64,000 nt of DNA from Corynebacterium sp. HMSC05H05. Its GTDB lineage: Bacteria; Actinomycetota; Actinomycetes; Mycobacteriales; Mycobacteriaceae. The stretch covers positions 1 through 64,000 of the forward strand of contig NZ_KV788371.1 in NCBI RefSeq assembly GCF_001807265.1. The letters are read 5' to 3'. A model generated the notes under the pieces. That model was not told the origin of the DNA, made no database searches, and saw nothing but the letters and a program-made list of their open reading frames with translations. Positions within the stretch are counted from its first letter, which is position 1. Every line of letters begins with the position of its first letter. This document shows positions 27,395 to 37,521 of this stretch, one piece after another. Position numbers and translations under genes: made by a program.

Positions 27395-28000
27395 TTACTT
27401 CTCGGTGATGATTGCCTCGAAGGCATCTGCGGTGGCACCGCGGGTCCACTCGATGGTGCCGTTCTCGAACTCCTGGGTCCAGCCGGACTTGTCAGCGTTC
27501 TCGGTCTCCGGTGCGACCGGGAAGCCCATCTTCTGGTCCAGGCGGACGTCGGTGATCCACTCGTTAGCGATCTGGCCCCAGGTCGGAGCACCGCCGGTGT
27601 TCTCGTTCCAGGTGATGTAGTGCTCGTTGTCGTAGGTAACGATCCAGCCGCCGTCGGTCTCCTCAACCGCCATCGGCTCGCCCCACTCCGGCTGCGCGTA
27701 CTCGTCCATAGCAGCCTTCACGCCTGCCGGGACCATCGCGGTTGCGCCGTCAGCGGTGGTGATCTCCTCGGTAGCCTCAGCGTCGCCTGCAGCAGCGCCG
27801 TCGGTGGCGTCTGCAGCGTCGGTGTTATCTGCGCCCTCACCGGCGGTCTCGGTGGCGACCTCGGTCTCGGTAGCGGTCTCGGAGACAACCTCGGTGGAGG
27901 TCGGCTCGCCCTCGCCGTCGTTGGAGCAAGCAACCAGGCCGGTTGCGCCAAGGGTCAGTGCAGCTGCGGAAGCGACAATTTTACGGGAAAACATAATCAT
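27395..28000 (-). CDS. LGFP-repeat lipoprotein
   Basis: A 201-residue lipoprotein: signal peptide with lipobox LVACS (Cys at about residue 25), a Ser/Thr/Glu/Ala-rich linker (residues 30-85), then a domain with IANEWITDVRLDQKMGFPV, ENGTIEWTRG and DAFEAIITEK. The M-G-F-P-V stretch and G-x-I-x-W motif are a LGFP repeat, found in corynebacterial envelope proteins and thought to bind cell wall. Start at 28000 (MIMFSRK) or 27994. Confidence 0.85.
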   Translation of the reverse strand: MIMFSRKIVASAAALTLGATGLVACSNDGEGEPTSTEVVSETATETEVATETAGEGADNTDAADATDGAAAGDAEATEEITTADGATAMVPAGVKAAMDEYAQPEWGEPMAVEETDGGWIVTYDNEHYITWNENTGGAPTWGQIANEWITDVRLDQKMGFPVAPETENADKSGWTQEFENGTIEWTRGATADAFEAIITEK

Positions 28001-28046
28001 TACCTTTCATTCTTGAAGTAGTGCGCCGTCCATTATGAACTTTGCG

Positions 28047-28625
28047 TTAACGCCGAGCCCTCTTTGCACCCGATCGGGGGTGCGCTTTTCCACGCGAGGA
28101 ACGCACGGTGCGCCCCTTGGTCACTCCGACAAAGTCCTGCACAGCGTCCGAATCGTCCACTTTGCGCCAGACGAGCGCAATCTGGGTCGCCGGCTCCTCC
28201 CCCGCAAGGTGTAACGCTTTGATCTGCTTGCGTGTGAGGTTCTTCAACAGCGGCAGCGGCGCGTAGGCCACGCCGACGTTTGCGGCGACGACTTGGAGGG
28301 CGGACCGGAGCTCGTCGATAGGCGATTGCCCATCGAAGTTCACGATCTCCTCCGCCAAATCTGCGCGGGTGACCTCACCCACCTCCGCGTAGACGGAATC
28401 CTTCGGCACCGCGACCCCGGCCGCTTCTTCGTAGAGGCGCACCACGTGGTGCTCGTCTGTGACGCGCTCGTCTGGAAGCCGCACAAGCGCCGCAGTAGCT
28501 TGCTTGCCGACGAGCACGAACGGATCATCCGACGGCACCGTCTCAAGCCGGCTTCCAGTGAGTTCCTCGAAGCGGCGGAACCACTTCCCCGGCTCAGTGC
28601 CGGTGACGAAGGCAATGGTGAGCAT
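28047..28625 (-). CDS. LysR substrate-binding-domain protein without DNA-binding domain
   Basis: A 192-residue protein resembling the C-terminal effector-binding domain of LysR regulators (MLTIAFVTGTEPGKWFRRFEEL at the start, VVAANVGVAYAPLPLLKNL, IALVWRK). There is no helix-turn-helix. The tail is strongly basic (GKAHPRSGAKRARR). Such stand-alone domains occur in Corynebacterium beside the DUF5997 gene. ATG 28625 is chosen because it fits the domain start; the upstream ATG at 28652 overlaps the divergent gene. Confidence 0.75.
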   Translation of the reverse strand: MLTIAFVTGTEPGKWFRRFEELTGSRLETVPSDDPFVLVGKQATAALVRLPDERVTDEHHVVRLYEEAAGVAVPKDSVYAEVGEVTRADLAEEIVNFDGQSPIDELRSALQVVAANVGVAYAPLPLLKNLTRKQIKALHLAGEEPATQIALVWRKVDDSDAVQDFVGVTKGRTVRSSRGKAHPRSGAKRARR

Positions 28626-28650
28626 GGCACTCAATGCTACCGTTTTGGCC

Positions 28651-29022
28651 ATGACTGATCAGACCCCCTCCAGCACCGCCATGAAGCCGGTGACCGCCGC
28701 AAAGAAGCTGGGCATCTACCTTCCCGCCACCCCGCAAGAGTTCCAGGACGGCGCCGTGACCCACGCCGAGCTGCGCGAACTGCAGGACAACCCGCCGCAG
28801 TGGCTACAGGAGCTGCGCCTTTCCGGCCCGCACCCACGCCCCGAGGTGGCCCGCAAGCTGGGCATTTCCGTGACCGCGCTGAAAAACGCCGGCGCGGACC
28901 AGGCCATGACTACCGAGGAGATCCGCGCGCTGCTGGACGACCAGCCCGAATGGCTGCAAAAAGCCCGCGCCACTCTTGCGGAGCAGCGCGGGCACGAGGT
29001 CGCTGGCAGCGAAGAGAACTAG
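28651..29022 (+). CDS. DUF5997 protein
   Basis: A 123-residue soluble protein: [36 protein letters not shown] and [19 protein letters not shown], which matches the actinobacterial DUF5997 family. The function is unknown. It ends overlapping the glyA stop by 4 bp. Confidence 0.82.
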   Translation: MTDQTPSSTAMKPVTAAKKLGIYLPATPQEFQDGAVTHAELRELQDNPPQWLQELRLSGPHPRPEVARKLGISVTALKNAGADQAMTTEEIRALLDDQPEWLQKARATLAEQRGHEVAGSEEN

Positions 29023-30311
29023 AGCATCTTCCAATCCTCGAGGTCCGGGTAGAGCGGGTACTTCCGCGCCAGGGCCTCAACGCGGCCGCGCAGCGCATCG
29101 ATGTCGGCCGCCTCGCCCTTGATCAAGGTCTCCGCGATGATCTCTGCGACCTCGCGGAAGTCCTCCTCGCCGAAGCCTCGGGTTGCCAGCGCGGAGGTGC
29201 CGATGCGCAGACCCGAGGTCACCTTCGGCGGACGCGGGTCGAACGGCACGGCGTTGCGGTTGACGGTAATGCCAACCGAGTGCAGCAAGTCCTCGGCCTG
29301 CTGACCGTCCATCGGTGAGTTGCGCAGGTCCACCAGCACGAGGTGCACCTCGGTGCCGCCGGAGACGACAGAGACACCGGCCTCGCGTGCGTCGTCGGCA
29401 AGCAAACGCTCCGCCAACACCTTCGCACCACCGAGAGTGCGGCTCTGACGATCCTTGAACTCCTCGGTCCCGGCGATCTTGAACGCGGTTGCCTTCGCCG
29501 CCACGACGTGCATCAGCGGGCCGCCCTGCTGGCCCGGGAACACCGCGGAGTTGAGCTTCTTGTGCAGCTCCAAGTCGTTGGTGAGGATGAAACCAGAGCG
29601 CGGGCCGCCCAACGTCTTATGCACCGTGGAGGACACCACGTGCGCATGCGGGACCGGGTTCGGGTGCAGGCCTGCAGCAACGAGACCCGCGAAGTGCGCC
29701 ATGTCCACCCACAGGTAGGCGCCGACCTCGTCGGCGATGGAGCGGAACTCCGCGAAATCCTCGTGGCGCGGGTACGCGGACCAGCCGGCGATGATCACCT
29801 TCGGCTTGACCTCGCGGGCCTGCTCGCGCAGCTTCGCCATGTCGATCAGGTGGGTGTCCTCCTCCACCTGGTAGGCGGCGACGTTGTACAGGCGGCCGGA
29901 GAAGTTGATCTTCATGCCGTGGGTGAGGTGGCCACCGTGCGCCAGGTCCAGGCCCAAGATAGTGTCACCCGGCTCCGCCAGCGCCATGAGCACCGCGGCA
30001 TTGGCCTGTGCGCCGGAGTGCGGCTGCACGTTCGCGTACTGGGCGCCGAAGACCTCCTTGGCGCGGTCGCGCGCCAAGTCCTCGATGACGTCCACGTGCT
30101 CGCAGCCACCGTAGTAACGGCGGCCCGGGTAGCCCTCGGCGTACTTGTTGGTCAGCACCGAGCCCTGCGCCTGCAGCACCGAGCGCGGCACGAAGTTCTC
30201 GGAGGCGATCATCTCCAAGGTGTCTCGCTGGCGCGCGAGCTCGTCCACAATTGCGGCGTGCACCTCGGGGTCGTAGGTGGCCAGATCCTGGTAACGGAGG
30301 TCTTCAGACAC
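29019..30311 (-). CDS. glyA: Serine hydroxymethyltransferase
   Basis: A 430-residue PLP enzyme that converts serine and tetrahydrofolate to glycine and methylene-THF. Motifs: [56 protein letters not shown], and the PLP-lysine region [16 protein letters not shown]. The length is typical. The promoter must lie in the ~100 bp between it and coaA, which diverges. Confidence 0.97.
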   Translation of the reverse strand: MSEDLRYQDLATYDPEVHAAIVDELARQRDTLEMIASENFVPRSVLQAQGSVLTNKYAEGYPGRRYYGGCEHVDVIEDLARDRAKEVFGAQYANVQPHSGAQANAAVLMALAEPGDTILGLDLAHGGHLTHGMKINFSGRLYNVAAYQVEEDTHLIDMAKLREQAREVKPKVIIAGWSAYPRHEDFAEFRSIADEVGAYLWVDMAHFAGLVAAGLHPNPVPHAHVVSSTVHKTLGGPRSGFILTNDLELHKKLNSAVFPGQQGGPLMHVVAAKATAFKIAGTEEFKDRQSRTLGGAKVLAERLLADDAREAGVSVVSGGTEVHLVLVDLRNSPMDGQQAEDLLHSVGITVNRNAVPFDPRPPKVTSGLRIGTSALATRGFGEEDFREVAEIIAETLIKGEAADIDALRGRVEALARKYPLYPDLEDWKML

Positions 30312-30424
30312 GTCGACCGGGTCCTTTCTTTTCGCGTTGACAACGGCTTAAAGAAGTATAGGAAAATCGGAGCGCCGAGAAGGCTGATTTATTCCCCTTC
30401 TGCCCGGGTGCAACAATGGTGGCT

Positions 30425-31348
30425 ATGTCACGAGCCGATTCGTCGCCGTACCTCGACTTCCACCGCGAGGATTGGCGCAAGCGCCGCGCCAAGATGCCCC
30501 AGGTGCTCACCGAGGAAGAGCTGACAAAGCTCTCCGGCATCGGCGAGAACCTCGACCTGCAGGAGGTCGAGGACATCTACCTGCCCTTGTCCCGCCTGAT
30601 CCACCTTCAGGTGCGCGCCCGGCAGAAGCTCACCAACGCCACCGAGACGTTTATCGGCGGCGACCCGGGGCACGTGCCGTTCATCATCGGCCTCGCCGGC
30701 TCGGTGGCGGTGGGCAAGTCCACCACCGCGCGTGTGCTGCAGGTGCTCTTGCAGCGGTGGGACTCGCACCCGCGGGTGGACCTGGTCACCACCGACGGCT
30801 TCCTCCACCCCAAGGCGGTCCTGGAGGAACGCGGGATCATGAAACGCAAAGGCTTCCCGGAGTCCTACAACCGCAGAAACCTGATGCGTTTTGTCACCGA
30901 GGTCAAGTCCGGCCAACCGGTGGTCAAAGCGCCGATCTACTCGCACGAGGCCTACGACATCCTCCCCGACGAATTCGTGGAGGTCCGCCAACCCGACATC
31001 CTCATCCTCGAGGGGTTGAACGTGCTGCAAACCGGCCCGACGCTGATGATCTCGGACCTGTTCGATTTCTCCATCTACGTCGACGCAAAGACTGAAGACA
31101 TCGAGCGCTGGTACATCGAGCGCTTCCTCAAACTGCGCGACACCTCGTTCCAGCAGCCCGGCAACCACTTCGAGGGCTTCGCCGGCATGGACGACGCCGA
31201 GGCCGCCTACGCCGCGCGGGAGCTGTGGCAGACCATCAACCTGCCCAACCTGGTGGAAAACATTCTGCCCACCCGCGTGCGCGCCTCGCTGGTGCTGCGC
31301 AAGGACTACGACCACACGGTCCAGCGCGTGCGCATGCGCAAAATCTAG
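30425..31348 (+). CDS. coaA: Type I pantothenate kinase
   Basis: About 307 residues. It phosphorylates pantothenate, the first step of CoA synthesis. P-loop [46 protein letters not shown] and VLILEGLN-type stretch [14 protein letters not shown]-like region ([14 protein letters not shown]) are as in bacterial CoaA. Start ATG at 30425 ([12 protein letters not shown]); an ATG three codons upstream (30416) is possible. Confidence 0.96.
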   Translation: MSRADSSPYLDFHREDWRKRRAKMPQVLTEEELTKLSGIGENLDLQEVEDIYLPLSRLIHLQVRARQKLTNATETFIGGDPGHVPFIIGLAGSVAVGKSTTARVLQVLLQRWDSHPRVDLVTTDGFLHPKAVLEERGIMKRKGFPESYNRRNLMRFVTEVKSGQPVVKAPIYSHEAYDILPDEFVEVRQPDILILEGLNVLQTGPTLMISDLFDFSIYVDAKTEDIERWYIERFLKLRDTSFQQPGNHFEGFAGMDDAEAAYAARELWQTINLPNLVENILPTRVRASLVLRKDYDHTVQRVRMRKI

Positions 31349-32128
31349 CTACTTGCCAAAGCGACGGGAGCGCTGCGAGTAGTCGCGCAGCGCGCGCAAA
31401 AAGTCGATCTTGCGGAACGCCGGCCAGTAAATGTCGGTGAACCAAATCTCCGAGTACGCCGCCTGCCACAGCAAGAACCCGGACAAGCGTTGCTCGCCCG
31501 AGGTGCGGATAACAAGGTCCGGATCCGGCTGGCCAGAGGTGTACAGGTGCTCCGAGATGGATTCCACGGTGATCTCGGCGGCCATCTCCGTGGCTGGCAC
31601 TCCGGCGTGCGCTTTGTCGTCGATAAGCGATTGCACCGCGTCCACGATCTCCTGGCGCCCGCCGTAGCCGACCGCGATGTTGACGGTGAGGCCGTGCTTC
31701 GTATCGGTTGCGGCCGCCCCCTCGCGCATTCGCTTTGCGACGTCCTCCGGCAACAAATCCAAATGCCCCACCAACCGCACGCGGCAGGTGTAATCCTCCG
31801 TGGCCAAGTCCTCGATGACCCCGGAGATAATGTCGAACAACAGCTCCACCTCTTCGGTGGTGCGCTGCAGATTCTCCGTGGACAACAGGTAGATGGTGAG
31901 CACGTCCACGTCCATCTCCGCGGACCAGCGCACAAGCTCGCCGATCTTCGCGCCGCCGACGCGGTGGCCGTGGGAGATGTCCTCGAAGCCCGCCTCGCGC
32001 GCCCAACGGCGGTTGCCATCGGCCATCACGGCGATGTGCTTCGGGCGCTTTTTGCCGCGCAGTTCGCGCTTCAAGCGCGCCTCATACAGCGGGTACAGCG
32101 GGTATCGCAGCTTCGAAAGGACAGACAC
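31349..32128 (-). CDS. uppS: cis-prenyltransferase (UppS family, short-chain Rv1086-like)
   Basis: A 259-residue isoprenyl diphosphate synthase. Motifs HIAVMADGNRRWA, STENLQRTTEEVELL, GYGGRQEIVDA and DLVIRTSGEQRLSGFLLWQ are the UppS signature. Mycobacteria and corynebacteria have two such enzymes; the one near coaA and mca (Rv1086) makes the short Z,E-farnesyl diphosphate, so this assignment by position is an inference. Its stop directly abuts the coaA stop. Confidence 0.92.
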   Translation of the reverse strand: MSVLSKLRYPLYPLYEARLKRELRGKKRPKHIAVMADGNRRWAREAGFEDISHGHRVGGAKIGELVRWSAEMDVDVLTIYLLSTENLQRTTEEVELLFDIISGVIEDLATEDYTCRVRLVGHLDLLPEDVAKRMREGAAATDTKHGLTVNIAVGYGGRQEIVDAVQSLIDDKAHAGVPATEMAAEITVESISEHLYTSGQPDPDLVIRTSGEQRLSGFLLWQAAYSEIWFTDIYWPAFRKIDFLRALRDYSQRSRRFGK

Positions 32129-32146
32129 AATGAAGATTCTAGCCAG

Positions 32147-32446
32147 CTAGAAAGCGTTTTTCTTCCGCTGGTCCTTTAACCCGGCTTTCTCCATGGCCTC
32201 ATCGATGGCCTTCTCGTCGAACGGGTCGATCCCGCGCGCCTCCGCGAACGCCTGGCGGCGCTTGAAGCGGGAGAAGCGGCGGTGGAACGACCAGCCGATG
32301 AACAGCACCGCGATGGCAAGGACCACCAGGAGCAGCAGGCCGATCGGCGAGGCTTTGCCGAAGTCCGGACCAACCGGGGTCTCGCCCGGGTTCTGGGCGA
32401 GCACGAAATTCGCGGCGTTCGCGGCGGCGACAGTAAAGGTTGTCAT
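32147..32446 (-). CDS. Small membrane protein next to mca (Rv1083-like)
   Basis: A 99-residue protein with one strong membrane helix (IGLLLLVVLAIAVLFIGWSF, residues about 35-54) and a basic cytoplasmic tail. It starts exactly after the mca stop and precedes uppS, the same position as Rv1083. The function is unknown. Confidence 0.8.
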   Translation of the reverse strand: MTTFTVAAANAANFVLAQNPGETPVGPDFGKASPIGLLLLVVLAIAVLFIGWSFHRRFSRFKRRQAFAEARGIDPFDEKAIDEAMEKAGLKDQRKKNAF

Positions 32447-33331
32447 TTAGTTTTCCTCCTCGGTGCCAGCTTCGATCCCGGCGAACAAATCCGCCTCCGG
32501 CAGGCTCGTCTCCACCCTGGACGCGGCGAGCTCGAACTCCTCCGTGGGCCAGACGTCCTGCTGGTCCTCCACCGGGCTAGCCAGGAAGGCACCCGCGGGA
32601 TCGATCTGCGTGGCGTGCGCAGTGAGCGCCTCGGCGCGCTGCTGGAAGTAGCCGGCGCACTCCACCTGGGTGGTCACTCGGTCGAAGACGTCGCCCTCGT
32701 TTTCTTCCCAGCGCTTGATCATTAACTCGTACGGGCTCTTCTTCCCTCGCTGGATCAGCCGCTCCTGCAGAAGCTTCATGCGCTGCAGGATGAAGCCGTG
32801 CGTGTAGTACAGCTTCAGCGGCGTCCATGGCTCGCCGGTGCCGGGCGCAAAATCCGGGTCGCCTGCACGCTCCCAGGCGATCATGGAGATCGCGTGCACC
32901 ATCAGGTGATCCGGGTGCGGGTAACCGCCGTTTTCGTCGTAGGTGATGATGACGTGCGGGCGGAACTCGCGGATCTGCTCCACGATCTTCACCGCCACCT
33001 CTTCTGGGTCCTGCACCGCGAACGAGCCTTCCGGCAGCGGCGGCAGCGGGTCGCCTTCCGGCAGCCCGGAATCCTCGTAGCCCAGCCAAACGTGCTCGAC
33101 GCCGAGCGCGGCCGCAGCGCGTGCCATTTCCTCGCGGCGCACCTCAAGGATGTTGTCCAGCACGCCGGGGCGGTCCATGGCCGGGTTCAGCACGTCGCCG
33201 CGCCTCCCGTCGGTGCATGTGACGACCCTGACGCGGTTGCCTTCCGCGGCGTATTTGGCCATGGTGGCCGCGCCCTTGGAGGACTCGTCGTCGGGGTGGG
33301 CGTGAATGGCCATGAGACGCAACCCAGTCAC
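32447..33331 (-). CDS. mca: Mycothiol S-conjugate amidase
   Basis: A 294-residue zinc amidase that cleaves mycothiol conjugates to release mercapturic acids for export. Zinc motif AIHAHPDDES, then TCTDGRRGD, WLGYEDSGLPEG and DENGGYPHPDHLMVH, all as in Mca. I take the GTG at 33331, which places LRLMAIHAHPDD at the N-terminus as in relatives; ATG 33379 or 33442 would add an unrelated leader. The gene is diagnostic for mycothiol-producing actinobacteria. Confidence 0.94.
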   Translation of the reverse strand: MTGLRLMAIHAHPDDESSKGAATMAKYAAEGNRVRVVTCTDGRRGDVLNPAMDRPGVLDNILEVRREEMARAAAALGVEHVWLGYEDSGLPEGDPLPPLPEGSFAVQDPEEVAVKIVEQIREFRPHVIITYDENGGYPHPDHLMVHAISMIAWERAGDPDFAPGTGEPWTPLKLYYTHGFILQRMKLLQERLIQRGKKSPYELMIKRWEENEGDVFDRVTTQVECAGYFQQRAEALTAHATQIDPAGAFLASPVEDQQDVWPTEEFELAASRVETSLPEADLFAGIEAGTEEEN

Positions 33332-33429
33332 TCGATCAATCCAACTTTCGTAGGGGTCAGTTCTGTACCTCCGCGCCATCTTAGTACCATCAACCCAGAA
33401 GTCCTTACCACCTGCAAGGAGCCGTTTCT

Positions 33430-33888
33430 GTGAGCACCGCAACCTCTCCCCGCCCCGCCGAGCGATACGGCCGCAACCGCGGCTCCCGCGGCTCCATCGG
33501 CGGCAAGCTGGTGGCGGTTGTCGCCGCGCTGCTCATGATTGCCCTGCTGTTCGTCGGGGCCCGCACGATCATGGAGCGCTTCAACCAACCGGTCCGCGCG
33601 GAATTCATTTCGCAGGAGCACATCGACGACGAAACGGGCCGGCTCTGGATCGACGTGAACCGCAAACACCCGGACACGCCCGCGTACTGCATTGTCACCG
33701 CCGTGGACTACTCGCACGCGGAAGTGGGCCGGCGCGAGGTGGTCCTTCCTGCTGGAGGCGAGGAACACTCGCGCATCGCCGTCGACCTGCCGGTGCGCGA
33801 GCCGCTGGTGTCCGGACGCATCTACGGCTGTTCCGAAAATCTGCCGTTCTACATGGACCCGGAGAGCACCTTCTACGCAGCACGCTAG
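33430..33888 (+). CDS. DUF4307 membrane protein
   Basis: A 152-residue protein with one membrane helix (LVAVVAALLMIALLFVGA, residues about 28-45) and an extracytoplasmic domain (DDETGRLWIDVNRKHPD, AYCIVTAVDYSHAEVGRREV). It matches DUF4307, which sits between mca and greA in mycobacteria (Rv1081c position). The start is GTG at 33430. It is divergent from mca. Confidence 0.85.
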   Translation: MSTATSPRPAERYGRNRGSRGSIGGKLVAVVAALLMIALLFVGARTIMERFNQPVRAEFISQEHIDDETGRLWIDVNRKHPDTPAYCIVTAVDYSHAEVGRREVVLPAGGEEHSRIAVDLPVREPLVSGRIYGCSENLPFYMDPESTFYAAR

Positions 33889-33994
33889 CGGAAACTGCCT
33901 TCTCCGCGTGTGGTAATCTTCCGGCTGTATATCTGCACACATTGGCCCGCGAGCGGCGGGCCGATTTCACGTATCAGGGAAGGTTTAGACCCCT

Positions 33995-34516
33995 ATGGCT
34001 GAATCCCAGCAGCAGTACATCACTCCTGAAATGAAGGCCAAGCTCGAGGCCGAACTGCAGCAGCTCATTGATAACCGCCCCGTCATCGCGGCTGAGATCA
34101 ACGAGCGCCGCGAAGAGGGCGATCTGAAGGAGAACGCCGGCTACGACGCAGCCCGCGAGCAGCAGGACCAGGAGGAGGCGCGCATCAAGCAGATCTCCGA
34201 AATCCTGTCCAACTCCACCACCGAGCGCACCGGCATCGTCGAAGGTGTCGCCCACGTCGGTTCCGTCGTGCATGTCTACTACGACGGCGACGAGGACGAC
34301 CGCGAGACCTTCCTCATCGGCACCCGCGCGGCTTCCACGGACAACGCAGATCTGGAGACCTACTCGGAGCAGTCCCCGCTCGGTGCAGCCGTCGTCGGCG
34401 CTTCCGAGGGCGAAACCCGCAAGTACACCGCCCCGAACGGCCGCGAGATTTCCGTCACCATCGTCTCGGCCGAGCCGTATGATTCAGTCAAGGCCTCCAC
34501 GCCTCGCGCGAAGTAG
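33995..34516 (+). CDS. greA: Transcription elongation factor GreA
   Basis: A 173-residue GreA. The N-terminal coiled coil contains NRPVIAAEINERREEGDLKENAGYDAAREQQ with the acidic tip; the C-terminal domain begins VHVYYDGDEDDRETFLIG. It rescues backtracked RNA polymerase by stimulating transcript cleavage. AGGGAAGG precedes the ATG. Confidence 0.96.
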   Translation: MAESQQQYITPEMKAKLEAELQQLIDNRPVIAAEINERREEGDLKENAGYDAAREQQDQEEARIKQISEILSNSTTERTGIVEGVAHVGSVVHVYYDGDEDDRETFLIGTRAASTDNADLETYSEQSPLGAAVVGASEGETRKYTAPNGREISVTIVSAEPYDSVKASTPRAK

Positions 34517-34556
34517 CCAGTACTTTTCTCTTTTTCAAAACAGAAGGACCATTCCT

Positions 34557-35093
34557 GTGATTGCCACCTCTTCCCGCAAAGCAGTAGCCGGCGTCGCCGC
34601 CCTGGCAGCTATCGCCCTGGCAGGTTGCACCCCGCCGCACGAGAACCCCTCCTCCGAGAAGGTCGACACCGCCACCACCCAGGACCCGAACTCCCTGAAG
34701 GGGGCCGGCACCGCGACCACCGCCACCGGCACCGCAACCACCGCCTCGGCGACCAACGTCACCGAGGCGAACGCCGAGCAGGAGCAGGAGACCGCTGAGG
34801 CCGTCGTCGCCGCTGCCCCGGTGTTCAATAACTGCGGCGCCACCGACTTGGTCCGCCCGGACCGCCTGACGGTGGACTGCGCCAACGAGGACGACTTCCT
34901 GGAGAACATCGTCTGGGAGCAGTGGGGCGAGGATATCGCCGAAGGCACCGCCACCCGCGTCGTTGTCTCCCCGGACAACCGCGAAGAGGGTGTGAAGGTT
35001 GTGCTGGGCAACCCGGAGATCGTCGACGGCAAGCCGGTGTTCACCACCGTGTCCGTCGACGGCCAGTCGGTCGTGCCGGACAACAACTACTAA
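34557..35093 (+). CDS. Hypothetical lipoprotein
   Basis: A 178-residue lipoprotein starting with GTG at 34557, with AGAAGGA upstream. The signal peptide ends in lipobox LAGC (Cys about residue 22). An Ala/Thr/Glu-rich linker follows, then a C-terminal domain with NNCGATDLVRPDRLTVDC and a late VFTTVSVDG. I do not recognise the domain. A bidirectional hairpin follows. Confidence 0.75.
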   Translation: MIATSSRKAVAGVAALAAIALAGCTPPHENPSSEKVDTATTQDPNSLKGAGTATTATGTATTASATNVTEANAEQEQETAEAVVAAAPVFNNCGATDLVRPDRLTVDCANEDDFLENIVWEQWGEDIAEGTATRVVVSPDNREEGVKVVLGNPEIVDGKPVFTTVSVDGQSVVPDNNY

Positions 35094-35109
35094 GCACACG
35101 GCGCACGCG

Positions 35110-35158
35110 AAAAGCGCCTCGCCCCGGTGATAATCCGGGAGCGAGGCGCTTTCTGTTT
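35110..35158. terminator. terminator, probably bidirectional
   Basis: Long stem AAAGCGCCTCGC...CCGG / CCGG..GCGAGGCGCTTT with an ATAAT-containing loop, followed by CTGTTTC. It lies between the lipoprotein gene and the convergent BAX inhibitor-like gene. Confidence 0.85.
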
Positions 35159-35168
35159 CTGCGGAGGC

Positions 35169-35975
35169 CTAACGGTCGTTGAAGTAGGACAGCAGGCGCA
35201 GAATCTCGGTGTAGAGCCAGACCAGGGTCACGGCCAAGCCGAGGGCGACGCCCCAGGATGCGCGCTCCGGCGCGCCAGTGCGGACCAGCTTGTCGGCCAG
35301 GTCGAAGTCCTGCAGGAAGGACAGGGCCGCCAGCACGACGCAGACCACGCCGAAGATGATGGACAGCGTGCCACCGTCGCGAAGCGGGGAGATGCCGGTG
35401 AAGATCGCCAGCAGGAAGTTGCCCAGCGCCATGATGGCAACGCCGAAGATCATGCCGGTGACGATGCGGTTAAAACGCGGGGTCACACGGATCGCGCCGC
35501 GGCGGTAGACCACAAGCATGCCGATGAACACGCCGATCGTGCCCAGGATGGCCTGGAAGATCAGCTGGCCAGCATCCGCGCCGCCGACGGTGAACCAGCC
35601 GGAAACAGTCAGGGAGAAGCCGCCGAGGAACAGGCCCTCAAACGCGGCGTAAATCAGCGTCAGCGTCTTCGAGCCGAACTCGCGGCGGAATGCGTTGACC
35701 AGGGTGGTGACGAAGCCGCCGATGGCGCCGACAACGGTCAGGATGAAGCCGAGCTGCACGTTGCCGGTGAGGAAGATGCCGAAGTTCACGGCGGCGAACG
35801 CGATGATCACGGCGAGGGTGATGCCCGTCTTGGTCACCACGTCGTCGACCGTCATCGGGCGTTGCTGATCAATGTCGGGCGCGTGCCCCGGAAGCGTCGC
35901 GGTCTGGCCGGCCTGGTAGCCGTTGTCCGCATCCGCCCCCGGAATGTTGCGCAGAACGGGGTTAGTGCTTCTCAC
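35169..35975 (-). CDS. Bax inhibitor-1/YccA-family membrane protein
   Basis: A 268-residue protein with seven probable helices: a soluble N-terminus (MRSTNPVLRN, proline/glutamine-rich to residue 42), then helices from TVDDVVTKTGITLAVIIAF to ASWGVALGLAVTLVWLYTEILRLL. This is the actinobacterial Bax1-I form. The GTG at 35975 is used because MRSTNPVLRN is the family start; the frame is open to 36194 but that overlaps the next gene. The exact role is unknown. Confidence 0.87.
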   Translation of the reverse strand: MRSTNPVLRNIPGADADNGYQAGQTATLPGHAPDIDQQRPMTVDDVVTKTGITLAVIIAFAAVNFGIFLTGNVQLGFILTVVGAIGGFVTTLVNAFRREFGSKTLTLIYAAFEGLFLGGFSLTVSGWFTVGGADAGQLIFQAILGTIGVFIGMLVVYRRGAIRVTPRFNRIVTGMIFGVAIMALGNFLLAIFTGISPLRDGGTLSIIFGVVCVVLAALSFLQDFDLADKLVRTGAPERASWGVALGLAVTLVWLYTEILRLLSYFNDR

Positions 35976-36096
35976 GTCGCACAGTTCCTTTCCAATGGGT
36001 TTTGTCCAAGAGTTCACCGGGTATAACGCCACACTTACCAAAAAAGTTCCCGCGGGCGGAGTATTAACGGAACGTTCGTTTCTGCCCGGCGGGGAT

Positions 36097-37035
36097 ATGG
36101 TGGGCGTTATGGGAGTGCTCGACAACGCCCGCCGCGGCCCTAGAACCGGCGGTGAGGTGGTGCGCGGCCACATCGCGCAAGCCGCCGGCGGCACGGACGC
36201 GTACGTGTTTTCCTACCGCCACTTGGAGGTCCACGCGTACGTGTTGCCCGAGCCTGTCCCTCACGTGTTGTACTGCACCTACGGCAAGTCCCGCGTGGAA
36301 TCCTCCCAGCCGTCCGCGGGCACCCAGACGGAGCTCACGTTGCGCGTGCCGGGCACACCTGCGCTTCCCGACGAGTGGCCGGCCCGCCTGCTCGCCCGCG
36401 CCGCCCGCGACGACATCGAGCCGGGCCACTACCTCGTGCTGGACACCCCGCGCGGCACATTGACCGGCTTCGTGTTTGTCACCGACCCGGTCCTCGGTGT
36501 GCTGGACGGGCCCACCGGCCTGATCCGCTTCACCTACGCGGTCGGCATCAACGGCGAGGACGTGGAACAGATGCTGTCCTGGGATCCGTTGAAGTTCGCG
36601 GCCTTTGTCGGCGACCGCGTGCCGTTGGGCTTGACTGCCACGGACCGCGACCCGCTCAGTGCTCACGCGCAGAATCGGGCATTGTTGGAGGAGGCGGTGG
36701 GGGCCGAAGGGTCGTCGATAGGCGCGATGCACGCCCGCTATCTCGAAGTTGACGCCGCAGGGCGCGTGGATCTGGATCCGGCGGCAGCGCGGGCGTTGAT
36801 CCGGGCTGCGCGCCGCCGCCTGCTACACGGTAGGTCGTTCGCGCTGCTCAACGGCGAAACGTGGCTGCTGCTGACCCCGCATGAAGCGGCAACCGAGCTC
36901 ACGGATAGCCACATCATCGTCCCCGCCACCGCCGCGTTCGCCCACGAGCTGCTCGCAACGTTCGACGCGGTGCCAGGCCTCTACCGCCTGCGCACCGCGC
37001 CGCTGGAGATTCGGGTGGTGGACCCGACTACTTGA
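36097..37035 (+). CDS. Suppressor-of-fused (SUFU)-domain protein
   Basis: A 312-residue protein. [10 protein letters not shown]-type segment [51 protein letters not shown] and [32 protein letters not shown] follow the bacterial SUFU pattern. The function of bacterial members is unknown; some are linked to toxin immunity. The start is ATG 36097 or 36109. The stop overlaps luxS by 8 bp. Confidence 0.8.
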   Translation: MVGVMGVLDNARRGPRTGGEVVRGHIAQAAGGTDAYVFSYRHLEVHAYVLPEPVPHVLYCTYGKSRVESSQPSAGTQTELTLRVPGTPALPDEWPARLLARAARDDIEPGHYLVLDTPRGTLTGFVFVTDPVLGVLDGPTGLIRFTYAVGINGEDVEQMLSWDPLKFAAFVGDRVPLGLTATDRDPLSAHAQNRALLEEAVGAEGSSIGAMHARYLEVDAAGRVDLDPAAARALIRAARRRLLHGRSFALLNGETWLLLTPHEAATELTDSHIIVPATAAFAHELLATFDAVPGLYRLRTAPLEIRVVDPTT

Positions 37036-37492
37036 AGACGGCGCCCCACTCGTCGCGCTTGTCCAAAAACGCCTGCGCCTCGCGCTTGGCGGCCTCCAAG
37101 TCGTGGCTTGCGCCCCAACCGCACTGCTTCTCGTTGGCGGCCGGCACCTCGTTCGCGTTGGTGATGTCGGTGAGCGTCTTCTCCACCAGATCGGCGACCT
37201 CGGCTTCGGCGACGTCGCCGGAAAGCATGAGGTAGAAGCCGGTCTGGCAGCCCATCGGGCCGAAGTCGATGACGTTGTCCGCGTGGTTGCGGGCGTGCTC
37301 GGCGAACATGTGCTCCAGCGAGTGCACCGCAGGCATCTCCAGGTGCTCGACGTTGGGCTGCTTGAAGCGGATGTCCCACTTCACCAGCGTGTCGCCTTGA
37401 GGCAGCTCCTTGCGGTCCGCGAGCCGGATGAACGGGGCGGCTACCTTGGTGTGGTCGAGGTTGAAAGATTCCACATTCATACGATCAGTCAT
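37028..37492 (-). CDS. luxS: S-ribosylhomocysteine lyase
   Basis: A 154-residue LuxS. Metal-binding [14 protein letters not shown] and [13 protein letters not shown], with the catalytic Cys, are intact. The enzyme splits S-ribosylhomocysteine to homocysteine and DPD, the precursor of AI-2, in the activated methyl cycle. The gene overlaps the SUFU-domain gene convergently. An AI-2E-family transporter is also in the window, but far away. Confidence 0.96.
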   Translation of the reverse strand: MTDRMNVESFNLDHTKVAAPFIRLADRKELPQGDTLVKWDIRFKQPNVEHLEMPAVHSLEHMFAEHARNHADNVIDFGPMGCQTGFYLMLSGDVAEAEVADLVEKTLTDITNANEVPAANEKQCGWGASHDLEAAKREAQAFLDKRDEWGAVFK

Positions 37493-37521
37493 GGCCTTGA
37501 CTCTACTGAACGGAGACGCAC

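Noticed and set aside
30312-30424. Riboswitch upstream of glyA or coaA
   Set aside because: The spacer is about 110 bp and shows no glycine or other riboswitch core that I recognise.
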